Shown here: positions 43,711-52,865 of the stretch, piece by piece
Layout: each line of letters opens with the position of its first letter
Numbering within the stretch: the stretch's first letter is position 1
Program-made: the position numbers and the translations under genes
NCBI GenBank assembly: GCA_964640665.1
Contig: CAZXHT010000012.1
Location: 22,596-86,595, forward strand
Source of the DNA: DATKYQ01 sp964640665
Lineage (GTDB): Bacteria; Myxococcota; B64-G9
Direction of reading: 5' to 3'
DNA: 64,000 nucleotides
The notes under the pieces: generated by a model
Seen by the model: only the letters and a program-made list of their open reading frames with translations
Databases searched by the model: none
Told to the model about the DNA's origin: nothing

Positions 43711-44562
43711 ATGTCGCCAAAGACGCTTTGTCTTTTATCCGTCGTAGCCTTGATCGGATTGTATGTCTCCGGTTGCCCTCACGGAGAAGTCAAGCAGGTG
43801 AAGCAGGTTGCGGCATACGCCGGGCCGCTTCTCGAGTACCGCGGGATCAAATTCTCGGACCAGTCCTTTTCGCAAATGAACGTTGCATGGAAGTTCGAGA
43901 TGATCTCCCGTGACAAGCGGCCCGCCAGGATCTCCGGCTGCAACTATCGCCTGAAGATGACCGACATGCAGGCCATCGAGGGCAAGCAAGACCCCGGTGG
44001 CGAACTGGCCGGAGAACAGAAGCTGATGATCGCCGCCAAGGTGGCGATTCCCTGGCCCGAGACGAAAACCGAGGTGATGACTTTCCTGCAGCGGGTCCGC
44101 ATTCCGTATGAGTTCTTTATAGAGTGCCGGCTTGCAGGCCCCGAGGGGGAGTTTTCAGTATCGGCCAGCGACTCAGGGAGCATCCCGTTGCCCAAGCTGC
44201 CGCACCTGAACGTGACCGGCGCCAACGCCGAGAAGTTCTCCGGCCGCGAGATCCGCCTGAATTTCGAGATATCGCTGTTGAACGAGAATCCCTTCAATAT
44301 CAAGATCAGCAAGATCGTCTATAAGATCTCGGCCGAGGGCAAGCCCATGTCAGAGGGCGAACTGCCGGTCGAAGAAGTCATTCAACCCTCCAACGAGACA
44401 TCCTACGATATTTCGACAGGCACGCTATCGGGTGACGAGCAGCGAGAGATTGTCGAGATGATCAAGCAACCGCAGATCAAGTATCATCTCGAGGGCATGG
44501 TGTTTCTCGACGGATTCGAGCTCCCGATAGACGATTTGGGCACGGTATCGTTCCCACATTGA
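43711..44562 (+). CDS. Lipoprotein with two LEA14/WHy-like domains
   Basis: 283 residues from the ATG at 43711 (AGGGGAG 8 nt upstream). Lipobox VSGC. Two beta domains of the LEA_2/WHy type: FSDQSFSQMNVAWKFEMISR (residues ~45-65) and GREIRLNFEISLLNENPFNI (~185-205), with N-P-F-N-I and K-I-V-Y-K-I typical of the fold. Likely a periplasmic stress or membrane-associated lipoprotein. Follows the permease by 39 bp. Confidence 0.8.
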   Translation: MSPKTLCLLSVVALIGLYVSGCPHGEVKQVKQVAAYAGPLLEYRGIKFSDQSFSQMNVAWKFEMISRDKRPARISGCNYRLKMTDMQAIEGKQDPGGELAGEQKLMIAAKVAIPWPETKTEVMTFLQRVRIPYEFFIECRLAGPEGEFSVSASDSGSIPLPKLPHLNVTGANAEKFSGREIRLNFEISLLNENPFNIKISKIVYKISAEGKPMSEGELPVEEVIQPSNETSYDISTGTLSGDEQREIVEMIKQPQIKYHLEGMVFLDGFELPIDDLGTVSFPH

Positions 44563-44599
44563 ATATACGAGAATGGTAACACTGAACAGGAGGAAAAAA

Positions 44600-47500
44600 A
44601 TGAGACATGTACACTCGATTTGTAGGCTGTCCGGCCCGCTCTTGATGCCCTTGCTGGTGTTGGGGTGCAGCGGCCCGGATGACAGGGATCTTTCCTCTCT
44701 GCGTCGGGCGCTGGACATCCAGGTTCCCGGAGACTACGCGACTATCCAGGCGGCCGTTGAGAGCGCCGGCGACGGAGACGTGATTGTTGTGGCCCCGGGC
44801 AACTACAGCGAGGACGTCGATGTGTTGTCGAAATCGATAACCATATCGGGCGACGCCACGCAACGTCCGCGGTTGCTGGGAACGTTTTATTTCTCGAATT
44901 CGGTAAGCAGCCTGAGTAATTTCGAAGTGGTTGGTCCTTCCGGCTACTACAGCGGTATCCGGGCTTACTCTTCCGAGTTGCATGCCGAGTTCGTTCATGT
45001 GACCGGGTTCGACGTCGGCGTTTCATTCTCTGTGGGAAGTTCTTCCACGAGCACGTTGGATCGCTCGGTCGTCAGCGGAAACGGAACGGGTGTCTTGGTG
45101 GAAAACGGGGCCGATCTGCGCATGGTCAACGACCTGGTCCTGTTCAATACGGGCAACGGCGTCCGGGCGACCGCAAGCGGCGAAGCGCAAATCTTCTCGA
45201 GCACGCTGGTTAGCAACGGGGCATATCTTTCCGGCGACGCGGGAATCTCGTGCGCTGGAAATTGCACCGTTAGCAACGCAATCATGGTCAACAACGATAT
45301 AGGCCTGGATTGCGCGGGAAGTTGCAGCGCCGACTACAACCTCGTCTGGGGCAACTGGACAAACTATGGCAGTGGCACGGCCGTGGGTTCGAAGGACGTC
45401 AGCGCCGATCCCCGCTTTGTCGACCCGGCCGAGTATGATTTTCACCTGCAGGAAGATTCTCCGGCCGTAGACGCGGGCGCGGAGTTGGCTTATGCCGGCG
45501 ACTACGAAGGTGTGCCGCGGCCCCAGGGAGATGGATGGGACATGGGAGCCTACGAGTACGTGAAATTCACGTCTGGAACGACTTTGACCATCAACGAGAT
45601 CATGGCCAATCCGATCGACGAAGGCACGGGCGAGTTCATCGAGCTTTACAACTACGGCGACCAGGCCGTGGATGCGGCAGGACTGATCATCTGGGACGGC
45701 GATGCTACCGACGTACTGTCCGGCTACCAGGGCGGATCTACAATCATTGCAGCGGGTTCTTACGCGGTGATTCTCGATCCGGACTATGCCGGAGAGTACA
45801 CCATTGCAGGCGGCATTCGACTGTTGTCCGTGGCTTCTTCCGCCACGATCGGAAACGGCTTGTCCACTTCAGACCCGGTGTCACTGTGGGAATCCAACGG
45901 GGTTACCCGTATCGACCGATTCTCATTCCCGAGTAATCCCGGAAACGGCGTATCGGTAGAGAAGATTTCGATAGAGGAGGGCGACATTTATGCCAACTGG
46001 GCGGCCTGCCCGTGTGGCGCGACGCCAGGCACTGAGAACTGCGCCTCGCAACCCTCTAACGTTTCACACGACATCTTGATTGCCGTCAACGAAGTCATGG
46101 CTAACCCGCTCAACGAAGGCACAGGTGAGTTCATAGAACTATATAATTTCGGCCCGGACACGGTCGATCTGGCGGGCTACATCATCACGGACGGCGACTC
46201 CAACGACGAGGTTGCCGGATGGCAGGGCGGAACGACAATATTGTTGCCGGGCGACTACGGTATCATTCTCGATCCGGATTATGCCGGAGAATATACCATT
46301 CCCGGTTCAGCAGTACTGTTGACAGTTGCTAGTTCGGCCACTATCGGCAACGGCCTGGCCATCAGCGATTTGGTGAGCTTGCTGGACCCCACGGGTCAGT
46401 CGGTGGTGGACACCTACTCCAGACCGCTCGATCCCGGTAACGGCACATCGGTAGAGAAGGTCGATGCCACGATCGGGGACGTGCCCTCCAACTGGGCGGC
46501 ATCCACCTGCGCCGCCGGTTCCTCGCCCGGGACGATCAACTGCGTGACCGAGCAGGGTGGCGATCCGGTAAGCGGCAACACCATTGCTATTATGGAGGTC
46601 ATGGCCAATCCGCTTGACGAGGACAGCGGCGAGTATATCGAACTTTTCAACTACGGCGATCAGCCCCTGGACGTTGCCGGCTGGCGCGTTGACGACGGCG
46701 ATGCAACCGATACCATCGAGGGCTATCTCGGCGGAACTACAATCATTCCTGCCGGCGGCTATGCCCTGATCCTCGACCGCGAATACGCCAACGACTACAG
46801 CTTGCCGGGTGGCGTGGTGCTTCTGACAACAGATGATACAACTATTGGCAGCGGCCTTTCGACCAACGACCCGATCTTTCTGCGGGCGGCCACCGGCTCG
46901 GCCCTGGTGGATTCGTATTCCTTTCCCTTCAACGCGGGGAACGGGATCTCGGTCGAGAAGATCGACCTGGTTGTGGGTGACGTTCCCCAGAACTGGATCG
47001 CCTCGCCGTGCAACGGCAGCCCGGGAGGGTTGAATTGTGCCTCATCGGGCAGTTCCAGCCCGGATCTTAGCTCGACACATTTAGTCATCAGCGAAGTGAT
47101 GGCCAACCCGCTGGATGAGGGAAGCGGCGAGTACATCGAACTGTTCAATGCCAGCCCGGTTGCGGTGGATGTGGCAGGTTTCGTCATCTCGGACGGGGAC
47201 GCGATTGATGTTGTCCAGGGCTATCAGGGTGGTTCGACCTCTATCGGGGCGGGTGAGTATGCCCTGATTCTCGATTCGGGCTATGCCGGCGACTACTCGA
47301 TAGAGTCGGGCGCCGTGTTGTTGACGGTTGCTAACGCGACGCTGGGCAATAGTCTTTCGACAAACGATCCCGTCACGCTGTTCGAGGCGGATGCCATGAC
47401 GGTCGTAGACACATTTTCGTATCCCACGAATCCGGGAAACGGTGTATCGATCGAGAAACGCGTCCTGACCGCCGGCGACACCCAGGGCAACTGGACTGCC

Positions 47501-47785
47501 TGCACTTGCCTGACCGGCAACGGGGCCGCCAACGACTACGCCTCACCGGGTTTTCGCAACTGTTCCGATCCCGGAAACGGGATTACCGGGGATCAAGTCA
47601 TGGGCGAGTCCTGCCCTTACGGCTCGGTGGATTGCCTTAGCGGAATCTGCCTGTTCGATTTGTTCAACTTCGAGACCTACTGCACGGAAGATTGCAGCGG
47701 CACGAGTTGCGCGGGCGGTTTCCACTGCGAAACGCTGGAAGATATCTGGGGCATCGGCTACACAGAACTGTGTGTACGCGACTAG
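44600..47785 (+). CDS. Large lipoprotein: beta-helix domain and four lamin-tail domains
   Basis: 1061 residues from the ATG at 44600 (CAGGAGG 6 nt upstream). Lipobox VLGC. N-terminal 300 residues form a right-handed parallel beta-helix (DYATIQAAVESAGDGDVIVV, and repeats such as NGTGVLVENGADLRMVNDLV). Four lamin-tail domains follow, each with the start (IN/IA)E(I/V)MANPxxEGxGE(F/Y)IELxN, at about 350, 510, 680 and 850. The Cys-rich C-terminus (CPYGSVDCLSGICLFDLFNF) is probably disulfide-bonded. Lamin-tail domains often accompany secreted nucleases or adhesins; no catalytic domain is seen. Probably a surface adhesion or carbohydrate-binding protein. Confidence 0.88.
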   Translation: MRHVHSICRLSGPLLMPLLVLGCSGPDDRDLSSLRRALDIQVPGDYATIQAAVESAGDGDVIVVAPGNYSEDVDVLSKSITISGDATQRPRLLGTFYFSNSVSSLSNFEVVGPSGYYSGIRAYSSELHAEFVHVTGFDVGVSFSVGSSSTSTLDRSVVSGNGTGVLVENGADLRMVNDLVLFNTGNGVRATASGEAQIFSSTLVSNGAYLSGDAGISCAGNCTVSNAIMVNNDIGLDCAGSCSADYNLVWGNWTNYGSGTAVGSKDVSADPRFVDPAEYDFHLQEDSPAVDAGAELAYAGDYEGVPRPQGDGWDMGAYEYVKFTSGTTLTINEIMANPIDEGTGEFIELYNYGDQAVDAAGLIIWDGDATDVLSGYQGGSTIIAAGSYAVILDPDYAGEYTIAGGIRLLSVASSATIGNGLSTSDPVSLWESNGVTRIDRFSFPSNPGNGVSVEKISIEEGDIYANWAACPCGATPGTENCASQPSNVSHDILIAVNEVMANPLNEGTGEFIELYNFGPDTVDLAGYIITDGDSNDEVAGWQGGTTILLPGDYGIILDPDYAGEYTIPGSAVLLTVASSATIGNGLAISDLVSLLDPTGQSVVDTYSRPLDPGNGTSVEKVDATIGDVPSNWAASTCAAGSSPGTINCVTEQGGDPVSGNTIAIMEVMANPLDEDSGEYIELFNYGDQPLDVAGWRVDDGDATDTIEGYLGGTTIIPAGGYALILDREYANDYSLPGGVVLLTTDDTTIGSGLSTNDPIFLRAATGSALVDSYSFPFNAGNGISVEKIDLVVGDVPQNWIASPCNGSPGGLNCASSGSSSPDLSSTHLVISEVMANPLDEGSGEYIELFNASPVAVDVAGFVISDGDAIDVVQGYQGGSTSIGAGEYALILDSGYAGDYSIESGAVLLTVANATLGNSLSTNDPVTLFEADAMTVVDTFSYPTNPGNGVSIEKRVLTAGDTQGNWTACTCLTGNGAANDYASPGFRNCSDPGNGITGDQVMGESCPYGSVDCLSGICLFDLFNFETYCTEDCSGTSCAGGFHCETLEDIWGIGYTELCVRD

Positions 47786-47794
47786 GAGTCGGCC

Positions 47795-49084
47795 ATGAGA
47801 AAGCTTACGAATATCTTTTTTGCCATTTCTTTCCTGTTGCTGACGGTTGTCGCTCTTTCCCTGGGAGGTTGCAGTAGCGGGGACGCAAAATGCATAGATC
47901 AGGACAACGACGGCTATGGTCAGAATTGCGATCCGGGCGCAGACTGTGATGACGGCAACGCCGATATTCATCCCGGCGCGACAGAGGTTTGCAACCAGTT
48001 GGATGACGATTGCGACAACCAGACGGACGAGGGAGATGTCTGTGTCGTTTGCGTCGACGGCGACCAGGATGGTTACGACGCGATCGACAGCGACTGTCCC
48101 ACGGGCAACGACTGCGACGACAACAACGACACGATTTACCCCGGTGCGACCGAGGTCTGCAACCAGTTGGACGACGACTGCGACGACCAGACCGACGAGG
48201 ACGGCGTTTGTCCCGCCTGCAGTGACGGCGACCAGGATGGTTACGGGCCCGGTTGTACGCTCGGTCCGGACTGTGACGACGGCAACGTGGACATTAACCC
48301 GGGAGCCACCGAGGTCTGTGACCAGGTTGACAACGACTGCGACGACCAGACAGACGAGGACGGTGTTTGCGGTGCATGCGTAGATGCCGATCAGGATGGT
48401 CATGACGCCATCAGCGTCGACTGCCCAAGTGGTGACGACTGTGACGATACCAACGCCGATGTAAATCCGGATGCCGTCGAAAACCCGCGCAACAACATCA
48501 ACGACGATTGTGACGGGGAAACCGACGAGGCGGTTGCCAGCCCTCATCAGGGGGATGTGTTGATCAACGAGGTTCTGATCGACGGCGCCACCGACCAGGA
48601 TGCCAACGGTGACGGCGACATAGATGGAGTGGACGACGAGTTTGTCGAATTGGTAAACAACTCCGGACAGGAGTTGACTCTCGACGGCTGGACACTGTGG
48701 GACTCCGACTTGCCCACGGCGCGCCACATTTTCTTAGACGGAGAGTCAATCCCGGCCGGAGAAGCGCTGGTAGTCTTTGGCGGCGGATCGGCGCCGGACG
48801 ACATTACGGGCGCTCATTTCATCGTGGCCCAGAACAACGACGCCGGGATAGCCTTCGGGTTGAGCCTGAACAACGAGGGTGACGTGCTGACACTCTACGA
48901 CGACCAGATGCGCGAGGTGGCGGTGTTCGCCTACGGCGAGGATGGTATCATCACGGCTGTCCAGGACGAGTCAATAACGCGCAATCCCGACATCACCGGA
49001 GACTTCGCGGCCCACACCACGGCCAGCGGCAATCCAGATTCGATCTTCTCGCCGGGAACAAAGGTAGACGGCTCGAATTTCTGA
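47795..49084 (+). CDS. MopE-like lipoprotein with Ca/metal-binding repeats and a lamin-tail domain
   Basis: 429 residues, lipobox LGGC. Four or five copies of the MopE-type motif, such as CDDGNADIHPGATEVCNQLD followed by DDCDNQTDEG. Each repeat is rich in Asp and Cys and resembles putative metal-binding motifs of Myxococcota lipoproteins. Residues about 245-429 are a lamin-tail domain (DVLINEVLIDGATDQDANGD, FVELVNNSGQELTLDGW). Starts 9 bp after the beta-helix lipoprotein, so the two are an operon. Its 3' end overlaps a convergent glycosyltransferase by 154 bp. Confidence 0.9.
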   Translation: MRKLTNIFFAISFLLLTVVALSLGGCSSGDAKCIDQDNDGYGQNCDPGADCDDGNADIHPGATEVCNQLDDDCDNQTDEGDVCVVCVDGDQDGYDAIDSDCPTGNDCDDNNDTIYPGATEVCNQLDDDCDDQTDEDGVCPACSDGDQDGYGPGCTLGPDCDDGNVDINPGATEVCDQVDNDCDDQTDEDGVCGACVDADQDGHDAISVDCPSGDDCDDTNADVNPDAVENPRNNINDDCDGETDEAVASPHQGDVLINEVLIDGATDQDANGDGDIDGVDDEFVELVNNSGQELTLDGWTLWDSDLPTARHIFLDGESIPAGEALVVFGGGSAPDDITGAHFIVAQNNDAGIAFGLSLNNEGDVLTLYDDQMREVAVFAYGEDGIITAVQDESITRNPDITGDFAAHTTASGNPDSIFSPGTKVDGSNF

Positions 49085-50670
49085 GACGCAAGAATCCCGT
49101 TACCTGGAATTGCCGTCGATTGCGCTTCACAGCGAAGAATATCGCGGCCGGCCCAGTTCAGGGCCCGCATCTCACGTTGGTCAGCCGGGCCGCTGATGCC
49201 GAAGATCAGGGCTAGCAATCCCAGGGCTAGAAGCAGGCAGATAATCTTTACGGCCCGCCGCCTACTGCTCAGACTGAACAACCAGGCTACCAGTGCGGCT
49301 AGCGCTATCCAGAAAGGCACGGCCGCCCAGGCGGCGGTCAGTCCCAGGCTGGTGCAGACACTTGGTGAAAGACAGCCGGAGATCAGCAGGGGTAGAGTGA
49401 AGTCGGCCAGTGGATTGTTGAAATCCGGCGGAAAGCCGCCGAAGACGGCGGTCGGCAAGACTACGGCCACTATCGACAACGGAACCAGCGTAAGCAGGGC
49501 GCGCTCTGTCCAGCGCGCGCTAGGACCGTCGGCTTGCAGCAACTGCCCAATCGCGAGTACTAAAAAGGGTATCAGTGGAGCCAGGTGACGCGGTCCCAGG
49601 CTCCAGCCCCAGGCGGAGAGTTGGAGCGACATGGAAAAAAACAGGTAAAAAAGCGTGCCCGCGGCAATGTAGATGCAGGCTGCCCTGGAACGCGGGCTCG
49701 TGGGCCTTGCTATACCGATGATCAATCCGGGCAACGCCAGAAGCAGCCAGGGGCTGAAGAACAAAAGCCCCCTGGTGGGACTGGCCATTATCACCCCCAG
49801 GCGCCGGAAGCTGGGGGTCACCATACCCCACAGGCCGCGCCCGTGCAGCTCGGCGAATGAGCGCTGGGCCAGATGGGCGTAGCCCAGAGACAGTGGGTTC
49901 GAGAAGCACGACCAGTTGTAGAGCGCAAGCAGTAGAAGCGGTCCAATGCTGCCCGCGATGCCCATGCCTGTTTCTCGCAGGCGGTGCTTCGAGGAGGTGA
50001 CGGCGTACAGGGCTAGCGGGACCACCAACAGCAAGGTGGTGTACTCGAAAAGCAGCGCCGCGCCCAGGCAGAAACCGGCTGCCAGCGGGGCCAGGCGGCT
50101 CGGGTTGCGGCCCTGCCTCTCGACCAGGCTGAAGGCTCCCACCAGGCACAGGGCGCCGGCCTGGTGGCCGAAGAGCAGCACTCCGTAGGGAAAGGCGATC
50201 GTTCCGAAACCGTAGGCCGCAGATAAAACAAGCGCCTTGTTCCTGGAAAGACCCAATTTGGCGAGCAGAAAAAACAGCAGCAGGACGGTTGCGGCCGTTG
50301 GCAGGCCGGACAAAAAGATGCGCAGCAGCCGCAGCAGTGTCGCGGTGGATATGGCATCGGCATCCCAACCGGCCAGGGCCTTGGCTATGACATAGACGGG
50401 GACGCCGGCAAGCCCGACGCCGGGCGCCTTGTCCGAGTAGAAACGGCCTTGGTAGTCGGCCAGGTCTGTGATCTCGCCGTACCTGGAAACAGGTCCATCG
50501 AGCGAGAAGCTGCCGTCGTCCACAATGGCCCGGGTTAGGTACAGGCGGCTGAGCTCGTTGGGGCTGCCGAGTTGCGGGAAAAATGGAAAGAACCAGGCTG
50601 TCATAAGCCACAGACTGCCTGCCAGCAACCAGGGTGTAAGAAGCGAGGGCCGGGCGCGCAGCGTGTTCAT
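48931..50670 (-). CDS. GT-C-fold polyprenol-dependent glycosyltransferase-like membrane protein
   Basis: 579 residues from the ATG at 50670, whose codon overlaps the stop of the preceding gene (ATGA). Some 11 membrane helices; the periplasmic first loop contains YLTRAIVDDGSFSLDGPVSR and FYSDKAPGVGLAGVPVYVIA, the D-K-A-P-G pattern of PMT/ArnT/DUF2029-like GT-C transferases. It probably transfers a sugar from polyprenol phosphate to a lipid or protein. The last 50 residues overlap the opposite-strand MopE gene; an earlier stop may have been lost. Confidence 0.8.
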   Translation of the reverse strand: MNTLRARPSLLTPWLLAGSLWLMTAWFFPFFPQLGSPNELSRLYLTRAIVDDGSFSLDGPVSRYGEITDLADYQGRFYSDKAPGVGLAGVPVYVIAKALAGWDADAISTATLLRLLRIFLSGLPTAATVLLLFFLLAKLGLSRNKALVLSAAYGFGTIAFPYGVLLFGHQAGALCLVGAFSLVERQGRNPSRLAPLAAGFCLGAALLFEYTTLLLVVPLALYAVTSSKHRLRETGMGIAGSIGPLLLLALYNWSCFSNPLSLGYAHLAQRSFAELHGRGLWGMVTPSFRRLGVIMASPTRGLLFFSPWLLLALPGLIIGIARPTSPRSRAACIYIAAGTLFYLFFSMSLQLSAWGWSLGPRHLAPLIPFLVLAIGQLLQADGPSARWTERALLTLVPLSIVAVVLPTAVFGGFPPDFNNPLADFTLPLLISGCLSPSVCTSLGLTAAWAAVPFWIALAALVAWLFSLSSRRRAVKIICLLLALGLLALIFGISGPADQREMRALNWAGRDILRCEAQSTAIPGNGILASQKFEPSTFVPGEKIESGLPLAVVWAAKSPVMSGLRVIDSSWTAVMIPSSP

Positions 50671-52865
50671 AGCGTCACCCGGATGATCGGCCAGAGATTC
50701 CTGGGCGTGCTTCTTTCCCTGCGGCCGGCGCAGTCGATCAGCAGGCCGACACAGTAGCTGCCCGGCTCGATGTGCAACGGAATCCAGGTCGTGAAGCCGT
50801 CCGCCACAAGCTCGCCCGGACGCAGCGAGTACTGCTCGACGAGACCGCTGCCCAGCGGGTGGCTTCCCCACAATAGACCGGGGGGCGCCAGGGCGTGCAG
50901 GATGGTTCCCTCGAAGCCGGCGGGGAAATCGGCAGGCAGGGGGAAAGTCTCTTGCGGTTCGCCGCCGCCAAGCGGCGCCAAAATAGTGCGCGTGCTGCAT
51001 GAGAGCGGCCTGCTATTGATTCTCCAGCTTGCGAGCAAGGCCAGAGAACTGCCGGCCGCAAGCTTTGATCGCGCCGGGATCAGCTCGACCAGTGACGCCG
51101 CATCGGTGCCCGGGTCTTCTGCCGTGGCCAGATCCGGCTCGGGTGGCGGGCCGTGAAGTTCGTATACCCAGAATCCGGAACCCGGCCGGGGTGATTCGAG
51201 CGCATCGTCTCGGCGCTTTACGGGTGTTACCAGGAAGACGGCTCCCAGCTTCCCGGCCGCGGCACAGGCCGTGGCGATTCGATTTGAGCGCACCAACTGA
51301 GCGGGCTTGCCGGTCAAAAAAGCAGACGTCAGGTCGGGACGCTGCCGGCCGTTGGTGACTCCCTCGATTACCAGCGCCGCACGGTTGGGTAGGTGCTTAC
51401 GGACATCCTCTGCAGCGCGGGCGGCCGGATTGTAGTCCTTGATGATATCGAAGCCCTGCCGCGTGGCGGCGGCATGACCCAGCAACCAGGCAAACGGAAC
51501 GACCGCCGCGGCCCGCATGAGGATCTTCCAGAACGTGTGTCCATGCCGGATAGTGTTTCCATCGGGAGCGGCCAGCCAGAAGACGAGCCCGCAGGCGGCG
51601 ATGATTGCAAGTTGCAGGGGCAGGTGGGGCCAGACGGCCATGGCGGGAGTGAGCAGTCGCGAAAAGCGCCAGAAGTCTCCCGGCACGTGGTTCGAGATCA
51701 ACAGGAACACTCCCGGCGCGACCAGCAAGGCCGATGTCCAGGCGCCGGGCGCGCGCCTGGTCGCTCGGACGACCAGGCAGGCCGTGGCCAGGGCCAGGGC
51801 CGGAAACATACCGAACAACACGGCGGGCACCTTGGTTTTCACAACCAGTAACGGGAGCCAGGTGCCCAGCATCCACAGGGCGTGCAGCCCGAGGGGATTG
51901 CTGCGCCGCCGTATAGCCAGCCAGGTTACCAATCCGGCGCCGGCCAGCACCCAGACGATCAAGGCCGGGGTGAACAGGTTGGCGACCAGGTCGTTGAACA
52001 GGGCATCCCAGGGTTGACCGTGACCCTCGTAGGAGCTGATCACGTGAGACCAGAGAGCGCCCTGTTCGTGAGCGAACTCGGCCGGCCAGCGGACTGAAGA
52101 ATACACGCGCCAGGCCATGGCCATTAGCGCGGCCAGCCCCCAGTGGATTGCCGGGATGCTCCAGCTAAGATGCTTATCTTTGTTGCGGCGAGCCACCCCG
52201 ATGATCCACAACAACAATATTGCACCCGCCGGAGCCAGGGCCAGGGCGCTCTTTGTCAGAATCGCCAGGCCCTGGAAGACACCCGCGACGCAGGCCCAGC
52301 GCTTGCTGCCGCTGTTGACGGCGCGCTCAAGCGCCAGCACGCAGGCCAGCAGCCAGAAGGCCAGCGAGACGTCGGTCATGTCCCCGAAGTGGTATCCCTG
52401 CACCTGCAGCCAGGCGAAAGGGCAGGCAGCCATGAGCAGCGCGCCTAGCAAGCCCGTCTTCTCACCGTACAGCCGCAGGCCGAGCAGGTAGACGCCGCCT
52501 AGTGTAAGCAGGAACAAGACCAGAGCCGGCAGGCGCAGGGCGAAAAACGATCTTCCCAGCGTGCCGACCGACAGGGCCGACTGCCAGAAGGGCAGCGGCG
52601 GCATGTGCAACCAGACGTTGTTGGCCTGCCAGTCGTTGCGCTCGAACGGCACGAAGGGCCGGTCGAAGAGGGTAGGGGTTAACGGGTGCTTGGCCAGGTT
52701 GCCCGCCACGGTGGCATGGACGGCCTCGTCCCAGCCGGGCAGGTAAGCGTGACCCAGCCCGGGCAGGTGACACCAGGCCGCGTAGGCCAGGATGACGCCC
52801 AGGAGCAGGAGTCCAGTCCCGGTCGACCGGTGCTGTATGAGATTTCCAGTGGTTACATTTTTCAC
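50667..52865 (-). CDS. PMT/ArnT-type glycosyltransferase
   Basis: 732 residues from a GTG at 52865 overlapping the stop of the kinase gene (GTGA). A membrane core of about 12 helices with a catalytic first loop: LPGWDEAVHATVAGNLAKHP contains the D-E acidic pair of dolichyl-phosphate-mannose-type GT-C enzymes, followed by MPPLPFWQSALSVGTLGRSF. The C-terminal 200 residues form a periplasmic beta domain. It acts on polyprenol-linked sugars, likely on a cell-surface glycan. Same operon as the neighbouring GT-C. Confidence 0.88.
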   Translation of the reverse strand: MKNVTTGNLIQHRSTGTGLLLLGVILAYAAWCHLPGLGHAYLPGWDEAVHATVAGNLAKHPLTPTLFDRPFVPFERNDWQANNVWLHMPPLPFWQSALSVGTLGRSFFALRLPALVLFLLTLGGVYLLGLRLYGEKTGLLGALLMAACPFAWLQVQGYHFGDMTDVSLAFWLLACVLALERAVNSGSKRWACVAGVFQGLAILTKSALALAPAGAILLLWIIGVARRNKDKHLSWSIPAIHWGLAALMAMAWRVYSSVRWPAEFAHEQGALWSHVISSYEGHGQPWDALFNDLVANLFTPALIVWVLAGAGLVTWLAIRRRSNPLGLHALWMLGTWLPLLVVKTKVPAVLFGMFPALALATACLVVRATRRAPGAWTSALLVAPGVFLLISNHVPGDFWRFSRLLTPAMAVWPHLPLQLAIIAACGLVFWLAAPDGNTIRHGHTFWKILMRAAAVVPFAWLLGHAAATRQGFDIIKDYNPAARAAEDVRKHLPNRAALVIEGVTNGRQRPDLTSAFLTGKPAQLVRSNRIATACAAAGKLGAVFLVTPVKRRDDALESPRPGSGFWVYELHGPPPEPDLATAEDPGTDAASLVELIPARSKLAAGSSLALLASWRINSRPLSCSTRTILAPLGGGEPQETFPLPADFPAGFEGTILHALAPPGLLWGSHPLGSGLVEQYSLRPGELVADGFTTWIPLHIEPGSYCVGLLIDCAGRRERSTPRNLWPIIRVTL

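Noticed and set aside
47543..48727. Minus-strand 394-residue Val-rich ORF
   Set aside because: It is the antisense of the Asp-rich MopE repeats, which yields Val-rich frames; not coding.
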